A stretch of DNA of 64,000 nt from Bidens hawaiensis (taxonomy: Eukaryota > Streptophyta > Magnoliopsida > Asterales > Asteraceae). Under the pieces are notes generated by a model. That model did not search any database and was not told the DNA's origin. It worked only from the letters and a program-made list of their open reading frames with translations. The stretch lies in assembly GCA_021521415.1 (NCBI GenBank), contig JAIQDT010000186.1, forward strand, positions 2,394,001 to 2,458,000. Direction: 5' to 3'. Positions 35,216 through 44,716 of the stretch are shown piece after piece (position 1 is the first letter of the stretch; each line of letters starts with the position of its first letter). The position numbers and the translations under genes were made by a program.

Positions 35216-36278
35216 TTTATTGCCTTAACACAATTTTTCATTAAAATTCTTAATTTATTATTTTATTTACTAACTCATTCGCTATAACGAATGGCCTCTG
35301 ATTAAGCCTGCTTCGTTACCTTGATTCGTTATCTTACATGATATGATTCGTTAGCTGATTCATTATCTTAACATGGTCTGATTCGTTATCCTGATTCGTT
35401 ATCTTAACATGACCTGATTCGTTATCTTAACATAGGACACGCGAATATTACGAATGAGAAGGGTTCATTCGTCATGAGGACACGCGAATGTATCCAATTT
35501 GTTATGGTTTTCTAACGAATGACCAGCGATTCGTTTGGTATAACGAATTGGGCATCAGACTTATCTAAATCTTTGACTCTATGGTCAAAGTCAAAATTGA
35601 TAAGAACAATAAACAGTCAACATCACCAGGTTTCCAATTAATCCTCATATCACAATGAATCAACACGAATATGATATCATTGAACTCGAAATCACAGCGC
35701 CTATAAACCCTAACCATCTATTCACTCAAACATTGGGTTTTAAAGGTGTGATTGATCGATTAGGCATATGGTTCATTAGTTGATTAATCAACCTAACATA
35801 TGTTAACAAATTTTAGTAAGATTTGTTGCATTAGATTCGTGTTTACCATACTCAAACATATCTATGATTTCTAACGAATCTGAACCTAAATGAACAAGTT
35901 CTCGTTATAAACGTACCTTAAACGAGTCGGTTTACGAACACGATCTAGTCTTGATGTTGTTTTGGTTCGTCACAACATTCTAGCACCAACGGGTTCGGGT
36001 TTCCACCTTCGGATCTTGGCTCGGGATATAGGATGGTGTTTGTGTGTTTTTCAAGGTGTAGGCTATGGTGTAGAGATTGATAAAAATGGAAAGGTTTAGG
36101 GTTTAAGGGGTATTTATATTACCTTAAGCCCATGGACCTAAAGCCCATTCCATCCCTTATTCCATCTTTTAAATGTCCAAGCCCGCCTTCTAATATTTTA
36201 TTTATCTAAACCGACACACGACACGTTACTGAATAAACGAATTTCTTTTATTATTATCATCGAAAGTAGGATGTTACA

Positions 36279-37545
36279 AATAGGTGTTACACCATCTGGT
36301 CTTGGACATGCATCTTTGTAAACTAACTGATTTCCTATTGCATAGCTTCTACCCAACTATTTTCTCTTAAAGCAATTTGATAAACAACTGATGAGGAAGC
36401 AGTTGTTAAAGGTGAATGCATTGGTGGTAAACAACTACTTTGAGAAACAACTTATGAACTTCCAAAAGTGGGATGAGGAAGTTCATTTTTAATATCAGAT
36501 GTTTGAGCATCAATAGTTACAAACCCTTGAATTTCTTGATCTACAGATTCCACATGATCAATAGTTTGAATGAAAGTGTTGATGTTCTCTACATCTAATT
36601 CTTCAAGAAAGTATAACCTTTCAGATTGAATACATATATCAGCCGATTCATTAGTTTTGGGCTCATACTTTAAGATATTAAGATTGAACAAATTAGCTGG
36701 ATCAAACGGAATTTTTAAATCAGACATGTCATTAAATTTTACATTTAATGTTTCTTTTATAGTGTTTGTTCTAGAGTTGAAAACTCTATAGGCTTTAGAA
36801 GTACAAGAATAGCCTAGAAAGTAACCACTATCCACTTTTGCTGCAAATTTTAAAATTGAATCTTTCAAATTTAAAATAAACATGGGAAACCAAAAGCTTT
36901 GAAAAATAAAATTAGTGGTTTGAACTTGTAAAGAATTTCATAGGGTGTTTTCTCATGTCTTTGGATCTATTAAAATCCTATTCTGAACATAACCAGTAGT
37001 GTTGATTGCTTCAACCCAAAACTATAAAGGTCATTCTGAATAAGCAAGCATGGATCTAGCAACTTCAATGATGGTCTGATAATGCCTTTTGAGATACAAA
37101 CAGTATCTAACACTTCATTCTAGAATTCAGTTCCATTGTCTCTTCTAAGGATTTTTACAGGCAGATCAAATTGTTTCTCCAATTGTAAAATGAAGTTCTT
37201 GATCTTTTCAGTTGTTTCATCAATTGAGTGCAAAAGACTGTCCAGTTGAATCTTGAGTAATCTTTTACAATCACAATACAATACTTTTTCTTTTCAAGAC
37301 TCAGTATTTTAACTAGTCCAAAAAGGTCAATGTGTAAGATATTAAAACAAGCATTAGTTTTGGATTCTTTTATGGATTTATTTGAAACATTGTGTTGTTT
37401 GCCTTTCAAACATGCAACACAGTTTTTATCACATACATCCATGGCTATAGTAGCTATTGCATGTTATTTTCAACCGGTTAAATCAACAAGGTTCGAATTG
37501 AGTTCTTCCTACAATAATAACTCATACAATAGTTTCGTGTGATGA
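36279..37545 (-). pseudogene. Copia B integrase region (5'-most surviving part)
   Basis: The minus strand encodes CDKNCVACLKGKQHN (37442-37400), the end of the zinc-binding domain. NILHIDLFGLV and the start of the core (KDYSRFNW) follow, then, after breaks, GYFLGYSCTSKAYRVFNSRT (about 36830-36760) and a poorly conserved linker leading to the reverse transcriptase at the solo LTR. The upstream pre-integrase region is barely recognisable to about 37545. Protease and gag are not found. It has several frameshifts and is inactive. Confidence 0.82.
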
Positions 37546-39357
37546 CAAATTAGCAAAGAACGATCCAAAAGCACTTCAGTGTCTGACCACCAATCCACCA
37601 TCTCCATTTTGCCTCTTTCCAATCCTCATTCATTCACCATCCAATTCAGTATGAAATAAGGAACTGATAAAAGAAATTGATCTATAATACCAAAATAGAT
37701 AAAAGAAATTGAAGTTGGTAGATGCTATATTGATTGTAAAGTATTGACTGCAATTGAAAATCGGCAAACATATTGATTAATTGTAACTCCACTGACAAAA
37801 TTGGCCTAAACTGAGGAAACTGATAATTGATTATTAAATGTCGACAATGAATGTTTACGGGAGCAATAAAGGATTGTATGCAATGTTTACCGGAGCAATA
37901 AAGAATGAGACCGGGGTGAGGGGGGATATAATAAATATACCGGCGTCTAATATGGGAGGTGAAAGTTTGTCTATATGTATTATAATGTAATAATATAAAA
38001 TAGATCATACCTATGCCAAGTACTTACCTTGCATCAAATTTTCGTCTCACTCTATCTTCAAGTTCTACCACTACCATACCACTATTATCTACCACCATCT
38101 GCCGCCATGAATGATCACATCTACCATCATGTCAAAATAGAGATTAAAATATTAGCTAAAAACCTCAAACAAAAACAAAAAGAAGGAAGATGAAGGAATG
38201 AATACATAGGATCTAAACCTTACATAAAAAATAAAACTTGAGGCCAAGCACACAAACAAAATCTATACATGCAAATTGAATTTCGAAATTAAAATCCGAT
38301 CACAATAACCGAACTTAAAACATGCATACATGTCTAAACCTTAAATTGACTTGAATTGGACTTATGAACTATTAAAAGGATGGCTACAAACAAACATCAA
38401 TGTTTTGTAGGGTCTCAAGTGAAATGAGAACCCCGTGGATTTCTTACAACTGTTAAGCCATTTGGTTGTCCATCAATATTAAGGAACTCTCCGTTACAAC
38501 TATTTCTAACACGCATTGCTGGTAAGTTCAACCATAGCTACTAACAATCACTGATAGCTACTAACTCTTTCCAAAAAGCTACCATATCAACTTTGTTAGA
38601 GATAATTATAGTCTATGGTAATTATAATCATTTTGATATATAGGTTTTGTTTAGGTTTCTAATCTACATAAACAAGGATTGTATTGTTTTCTTGTATGCA
38701 ATGAAATCAACTTCAGTTTTTTATTATTATATTGGAATAGTCGGCCCTGCAAAGAAGAAGGCGGATGTTATGACACTAAGATAGTATATCACAAGTTAAA
38801 AATAAAAGTACGCGTATTATCCTAAAAAGCATTTACATGTGCTAGGTGGTCGCAACGATTTTCTAAAAAGCTATGAAAAGTTTATAGATTGAATCGTTGT
38901 TGTGATTTTTTTATGAAAAATTAAACTCATTATTTTACCTTTTATGCAATGGATTAAATCTACTAGTTTTTTTGTTTTTGTTTTTTTATTTATTAGAAGA
39001 GATGGCCTTGTAGAAAAGGCGAATCATGTAACACGAAGATAGTAAGTTAATAATAAAAGTACACATGCGTTAACACTGTTATCCTAAAAGCATTTACATG
39101 TGCTAGTTGGTCGCAACGATTTTTTAGAAACCCTGAAAACTTTATAGACTGAATCGTTATCGTTGTTATTGTATTTTTTTTAAATTTTTGATAATTAGAT
39201 AATTATATTACTTTTACTATAATATTGTCTAATATATAATTATTAAAATAAATACTTCAAAAATAAGCTTAACATAATAATTCACTTATAACATTTTCAT
39301 TTCTTAATTTAGTTAACGTTGTTGTAATTTACTTTCATTAAACTATAATCATTGTAG

Positions 39358-39395
<38 letters not shown>

Positions 39396-40021
39396 AATGG
39401 AAAGTTTTGTGTTATACCACTGAGTCACTTGGCCACACCTTACTTGTCCATATCATTTTGTTTTTTTCTTGTTTTTTCGTGTTTGCTACCGCAACAAATA
39501 TAACGGAAGCTAACCGAATTGCAATTTTATTTCTTCTTTTGCTTCTTAATTTTGATATCATAACGAAAGTGACGAAAACCTGCTGAATTCGCGTATACTC
39601 AATGTCTCAATTTCCGGGACCGACAATGTTCAGTTTAGCAATGTCCAAGTTTACAGATCGACATCACCCCATTGGCCCACACAATTTTAATATATTTTTC
39701 TTTTCTTAGCTCCCATACCGTGACAAACGTAGCCGAAACCGACCGAATTCGTGTATATTTACTGCCTCAATGACCGGGAACGACAACTATCACTGCCCGG
39801 GTTTACCAACCAAACAAGCGTCGTTTCTAATAATTTATTTTTTACATGTTAATTTGACAAATATATTTTTTTTGGATGCCAAGGTCTTACCAATGATGTT
39901 TATACCGTAAAGAACGTAAACGATACTAACTGAATTCGCGTCAACTCATCGACACAACGCTCCACCTTTGCTAACGCTCGAGTTCATAACACCCACGTTT
40001 CAACGTTAAGGTTTTATCAAT
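37546..40021. other. Intergenic AT-rich region
   Basis: No convincing gene. It contains the tandem duplication described separately (about 38740-39165) and an ATT microsatellite at 39361-39392. The segment 39470-40021 carries three related passages mentioning CCGAATTCG/TGAATTCGCG about 180 bases apart, apparently internal repeats of a Helitron-like element ending at 40054. The open frame at 37682-38008 (minus) has no recognisable domain. Confidence 0.5.
38740..39165. repeat. Tandem duplication, period about 250 bp
   Basis: Two diverged copies (about 38745-38915 and 39000-39165) share GCATTTACATGTGCTAG, TGGTCGCAACGATTTT and GAATCGTT in the same order and orientation. A T-rich segment separates them. 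There is no coding potential. It may be satellite-like or part of a decayed element. Confidence 0.7.
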
Positions 40022-40055
40022 CACCCCGGCACAACACGTCGGGTGAAAATCTAGT
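40022..40055 (+). mobile_element. Helitron-like 3' terminus
   Basis: CACCCCG and CGGGTG form a hairpin at 40022-40045. AAAAT and the terminal CTAG (40051-40054) follow, then T. This matches the Helitron rule of a subterminal hairpin and CTRR end inserted before T. The 5' TC end was not located, so the length is unknown. The repeat-rich 39.4-40.0 kb segment is probably its body. Confidence 0.5.
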
Positions 40056-40086
40056 TATAATATACTTACTTTTTATTATGTCTTCG

Positions 40087-40494
40087 TATTATTATTATTT
40101 CTGTTTTTTTGAACGGCGATTTTCTTGTGTCTTAGGCTAGGCCACTGCACTCTTCAAATCTGTAAAGCCCTGTTTCCCCCACTTTGATTAGACTATATTG
40201 CCTTAATTGGGTCCACGCTGGCTTTCAAATTTTGGCTTGGGTGTTCCCAGTGAAACCATATCACCGACTGCCACTTGACAGTCGTTGTGCAACCATAAGA
40301 ACAAAACTATCTGGTGTAACATACGGTGGGACGAAAACCCAAGGTAGGCTCGGTGTTCGAACTGACAAACTTTGCACAAGGCATATCTCAAATCCTTTAT
40401 TGCCAATATCCACCTATAGTGTCACAAGGGAGAATTGAACTTGGGTTTTTATTGGAGAACCCAAGCCTCCTATCACTAGACCACACGTGAGGAA
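40087..40494 (-). mobile_element. tRNA-derived SINE with 14-bp duplication
   Basis: The 408-base insertion is flanked by an exact TTATTATGTCTTCG at 40073-40086 and 40495-40508. The minus-strand head at the right end carries TGGTCTAGTGATAGGAG (box A-like) and AAGTTCAATTCTCC (box B-like), as in tRNA-derived plant SINEs. The left end, the 3' tail on the minus strand, is A/T-rich. Duplication length, polymerase III boxes and tail together support target-primed retrotransposition. The open frame at 40184-40438 inside it is fortuitous. Confidence 0.8.
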
Positions 40495-40526
40495 TTATTA
40501 TGTCTTCGAATTTAATTATTCAATAA

Positions 40527-40556
40527 CTAGCGAGACTCGTATATTATACGGGTAAT
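40527..40556 (-). mobile_element. Helitron-like 3' terminus, minus strand
   Basis: The minus strand reads ACCCGTATAATATACGAGT, a hairpin, then CTCG and CTAG followed by T. This is again the CTRR-type end of a Helitron extending to the right. A similar hairpin and CTAG occurs in plus orientation at 41148-41173, so two such ends face outward around about 650 bases. Called from the terminal pattern only. Confidence 0.4.
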
Positions 40557-41147
40557 TGAGGAAAGTCTTTTGGTATATAGCAAGTGATGTTATCTTATTT
40601 CACTCTTATGATTAATAAAGTAAAATAATGATGTTTGTACGTCAACTCAATATTTAATTGTAGCCTATTTTTTTCTCGTAATCTTATAATTTCTTATCTC
40701 ATTCTTCTCAGTTATCCATTGTTTATGGGTCAAAAACATTTTGATAATTGGGTTATAAAATAGTCGTTTTTCTTTCATAATAGTCTTTCATCTCATTCAT
40801 TCAATAAATAGTAAAAAAAAATTAAAAGTAAAATATTGATTGAATATCAAAGTAAGTAGAAATATGAAAATTAAACAAGTTGAAAATAGCCAAGAACAAT
40901 CTGTTCCCATTAACACCATATTGTTGTATTATCCACACGATCTAAAATTGTTAATACTAGATGATGATTGGAATACTTGTGTGCAAAAATAACAAAATGT
41001 TGTATATAAAGAGATTTTCTCAAATTTATAAATTTGAGATTTTAGACTTCTTATTGTTTGTATTATATATTTTATTTGTTTTATCTTTAATTTTGTTCTT
41101 TTATCTTAAATAACGCACCTTATTTGTTTTTATTATTTAATAAATCT

Positions 41148-41174
41148 CGTGTAATATACAAGTTATAAGCTAGT
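41148..41174 (+). mobile_element. Helitron-like 3' terminus
   Basis: CTCGTGTAATATACAAG, an imperfect hairpin, then TTATAAG and CTAG at 41170-41173 before T. It is related to the minus-strand end at 40527. The body and 5' end are not defined. Confidence 0.4.
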
Positions 41175-41711
41175 ATAGTTATAAATAAATAGGTTCATAA
41201 ACATATTCGAAATGAGTGTCAAATATTTTCTGAAGGCTTGAGTCAAAATATGTTTTTCTTTCAAAAACATCAAAATCATCATTGAAAAACATGGACATAA
41301 AAATGCATATTGAAAGTTTTTCCAAGATTAGACATTAAATTTCTAGAATTATAATTGTTTGATTATAAGAAAGTTGTACAAATACTAAATTAAGACTTTA
41401 ATTTTAAATTTTAAAACAATTCATCTGTAAGGTGACACAAAATATGAATGGCTTGTTGTAAAAAAGTTAGGATGAATTTTTATAATTGTTATTGTGTGAA
41501 TGAGAATTTATAATTATAATTCTTACTATTTATTTAAAAAGTTTAATTCTAAATTTTTCTCAAACTATTAAAGTAAAAAAAGAAAATTTTTAAATGGTAC
41601 AACGACACATGCTGCCGCACTCGATTCATAAGTTGAAATTATCGTATGTGATGATCATGGAATAATGGTATTTCAATGGTGGTGGTGATAATGTTTGATG
41701 GGAATTCAAGA

Positions 41712-41833
41712 ATACAATAACATGTAATCAATACCCATCAAGTATATTATTGACATAACTAGAGATACCTACAACGCCCATTATTACAATCCAATATACA
41801 ATAACATGTAATCAATACCCATCAAGTATATTA
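41712..41833. repeat. Direct repeat of 38 bp
   Basis: The sequence beginning ATACAATAACATGTAATC and ending AAGTATATTA occurs identically at 41712-41749 and 41796-41833, 84 bases apart. It is probably a local duplication. Confidence 0.8.
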
Positions 41834-44244
41834 ATGTAATCATGTTATATGTACGTAATATGTACGCGTGCTTAGGGGTTAGGAGATTACGGACATACAC
41901 GGTGAGAAAATGTTATTTTACAAGCTCATGAGTTTTGGCAAGCATGCATTTGTTGGACCAACGTTGGCTCAAAGCTGCATACGGACTTATTTAAAACCAA
42001 TAGTTGAAATTAACAAGTGAATGTTGTTAAAAAAATGGTGAATATGATATAGTCAGATTGTCAAAAGATGAGAACACGACCAGGTCTTGATGCAACTATT
42101 TATGACATGCACTGGAAAGGGTGAGATATTCGTCTGCTTTGGTGACTTGGTGTTGTCTATGAAAGTCCGAGCCTTCCTACCTTTTTAATGAACAATTAAA
42201 ACTGCATGTGTTACAATACTTGGTTGAAGTATTCTTTTACCCTTTTAGTGTCTCAACAGCAGAATCACACTACTAGAGTAGTGAAAGTGACCAACGAAGA
42301 GTGGTGGTCAAACATGATCCTTTAGTTGCACAATCTAACCCTGATGACAACACAACACTATAACCCAACCATCATATTTCTCTAAGGACATTCATGAGGG
42401 CAGAAGTAGTGAGGTGCCGCCCTGCCACCTCGCCAACCTTTTTTCCAGTTAAACCATTTCACTTTCCATATAGGCGGCAAAGAATAAAAACTCTTTGGGC
42501 CTTACTGCACTCACGGAGCAAGGGGCTCAGAAAAAAAATTCTCACTACACGTTTTCGATTGAAAAGTTAGTTAGAGCCCGCATGCTACGTGGCATTGACG
42601 TAGTTGGACGTTTGTCAATTTTACTTAAACCATTAAATATAGTCTAACGGATTAACGCTCCAAACCACATCATCGAAAAGTTCCTTCAACACCGAGTGTT
42701 TTGGGCAGGAGTGTGGGAGAAAAATAAAAGGCATGGGTAGAGATGGTATGTTATTTAATTTATAGAACCAATGAAACGCCGCTAGCTCACACACTTTGAT
42801 TTCGGTTAGTTTTTTCTTTATTTAATTTCTAGGTGAAAACAGTACACACCTTAGTGGTTCGTGATGTTTTTCAAGTGAAACCTACGTGGCAGCGACATAA
42901 CATCAAGGTGTTTGCTTTTTAATGAAACTTTTATGGATGCTCTAATGGTTTATACATTTTACACAAATCATGTAAGTTTTTTTCACACTCACATTTACTA
43001 GGTTAACAAGTGTTCACCGTGAAGTTATTCCGTTTTTATATTCCTCTCTTAACTTTTAATTCGTATCAACTTCTAGTACTCATTACTTTAGTACTTATTA
43101 TTAGTAAGTTGAAGACCCGTGTATAATAATAAAGTAGTGACCAAATTAATATTGGTAGCTTCCTGCCTCCCTCACGTCTTCTAGAAAAACAATCGATAGC
43201 TTTATTGAAAGCCCATGTGAGCTTTTGTCGCAACTTATCATTATTCTTATTCTTTCTTTCGTATATATATTGTCACGGTCCATTTACAAATCATTATTAC
43301 CAACAACTCAAAAATATATATGGACCTAAATTTTCATTTATTCTTTTAAATTCAGTTTTCTCTTTAGTCCCAACAATTATCTTTCTTTAAAAAAAAACTA
43401 ATTTGAAATGAATTAAGTGTACTCGAATACACTAGCATCCTAGCTTGTTTTAAGTTTTAAGTTGTTTGTTACAAAACTATTTAATCGGAGACTTGTATGA
43501 TTTAGTAGTATGATAACTTGTTATTTAAAACTTATTATCACTGATATTCAGAAAAGCGAGCCAGCAACACCAAGTCATAGGTTGACGTACTCGAGTTGAA
43601 TATGTGTTCAACTTTCGGTTCGAATTTAAGAAAACGAGTCAAACCAACTCTACGCAAACCCGATGGAAGATTTTACAACACCAAAGGATGTTATTTTGGT
43701 CGTTACAATTGATAGATTAGTTTTCTTGATAAAGAAAAATCACATTTCGGACTCATACGAGTTTACTCTCATTTGGGCCAACTCAAACTAAAAACGGGTT
43801 AAAATGGCCTAATGGACAACTCATAAAACGCGTGCTAACTTAAAAATGAGCTCAACTAAGAGACACGCGGCCATTGTTTGCCATCACCACATACTGAAAG
43901 TTGCCTCCCCCTACTAATTGCTGACGTCACCACCAATAACCGTTGACCCGAAACCGTTCTACCGACACAAACCGATCCGTTGCTGAGTCTTAATTTAAAA
44001 CAAACATAGAAATTCAATGTGGAGTGATCATTTTTCCCTGTTGTTAGGCTTTTCCCTCTTGTCTAATAGAATATAATACTTTTTTGGCTTCTTTCTCTTT
44101 TTAATCATGAATTTTCCTTCATCATCATTGCACTTCTTGAAATAATCCCTCCATCAACAACACACCCGCACACACATCCTCTTTCTATGTATATATAAAT
44201 ATATGTATATGCATGTGTGTCTCGTGGCTAGAAACCAAACCACC

Positions 44245-44253
44245 TATATATAA
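44245..44253 (+). promoter_or_regulatory. TATA box of the LITTLE ZIPPER gene
   Basis: TATATATAA, 44 bases upstream of the ATG at 44297. This spacing implies a very short 5' leader of roughly 10-20 bases, or use of another upstream start. It is the best core-promoter match near the gene. Confidence 0.5.
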
Positions 44254-44296
44254 GGATCTAGCAACCATTCAACACAACACAAATAAATAAGTGAAC

Positions 44297-44716
44297 ATGT
44301 GTACCGGCAATAACAAAGAATTCATGGCTCTATCTTCTCTTCAATTCCATAACCGAAAACCAAAGCTTCAAATTCATGTCAAGCTTCGAATTCAAAGGCT
44401 TAAAAGGTAATAAATATTACATATTTTATATCATTAACAACCATTTTTATTCATTTTTTGTGGTTTCAGGGTTAACAAGTTTATCGAAGAACATACGAAA
44501 CACGAGATGGAGATAAGAAACCTGAAGTTGTACATGGAGAATATGAGAATCTTGAAGGAGAATGAAGGGTGGTTGAAGACCAAGGCTAAAATGCTTCATC
44601 AAGAAAATCTTGATCTGTTGTTAGAGTTAGAGAAGAAAAGGTCGAAATTTGATCATATCTCAAGTACCCTTTACCTTGATCATCATTTTGAAACAAGGGC
44701 ATATTTGGGATTATGA
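44297..44716 (+). CDS. ZPR: LITTLE ZIPPER-like small leucine zipper protein, two exons
   Basis: Exons 44297-44406 and 44470-44716 join in frame across a 63-base GT-AG intron (donor GGTAATAAA, acceptor TTTCAG) to give 118 residues starting MCTGNNKEF. Residues about 50-90 form a short leucine zipper (MEIRNLKLYMENMRILKENE, then KAKMLHQENLDLLLELEKK). This is the hallmark of plant LITTLE ZIPPER proteins. In Arabidopsis these dimerise with class III HD-ZIP transcription factors and block their DNA binding, with feedback on meristem and leaf polarity. There is no DNA-binding domain, as expected for such a microprotein. The Met-Cys start and long N-terminus suggest the ZPR1/ZPR2 type rather than the shorter ZPR3/4 type. 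The subgroup is uncertain. Confidence 0.85.

Larger units (their letters stand above)
21633..36278 (-). mobile_element. Solo LTR (about 2.3 kb) split by Copia A
   Basis: After removing Copia A and one AAAGA, 21633-22111 plus 34450-36278 form a 2308-base LTR. On the minus strand it begins TGTAACATCC (36278); it ends at 21633, where the expected CA end is TCTAAGG on the plus strand (one change from TGTAAGG). AATAG flanks it at 21628-21632 and 36279-36283, with no internal region or second LTR, so it is a solo LTR left by recombination. A TATA box (AATATAAATA) is at 36111-36120, minus strand. The first 1.1 kb is homologous to 53303-54463. The long LTR suggests Gypsy affinity, but the family is not identified. 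Confidence 0.9.
4208..37545 (-). mobile_element. Old Copia element B, split by nested insertions
   Basis: Minus-strand pieces join into one Copia: 37545-36279 (integrase and downstream linker), 21632-21390 and 10638-9534 (reverse transcriptase, RNase H), 8942-4760 (aORF) and 4707 to about 4208 (3' LTR). Reading frames run across the joins. The sequence encoding DIQEEVYVTQPLGFED continues exactly from 21389 to 10638 once G1 and one ATACC are removed. The PIGTKWVFRNKTDE stretch continues across the solo LTR once one AATAG is removed. The 5' LTR and gag are not found; homology fades near 37545. It carries many stops, so it is the oldest layer of the nest. Confidence 0.85.
40557..44240. other. 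Intergenic region upstream of the LITTLE ZIPPER gene
   Basis: AT-rich with no convincing gene. It holds a 38-base direct repeat (41712-41749 and 41796-41833). The last few hundred bases before 44240 are the likely promoter region of the gene at 44297. The small frame at 43205-43390 is hydrophobic, AT-driven and unsupported. Confidence 0.5.

Noticed and set aside
40184..40438. 84-codon ORF on the plus strand
   Set aside because: It lies wholly within the SINE and is antisense to its head, with no recognisable domain.
40440..40494. tRNA gene on the minus strand
   Set aside because: Only A- and B-box-like parts are present. The acceptor and anticodon stems do not form, and the unit has SINE duplications.
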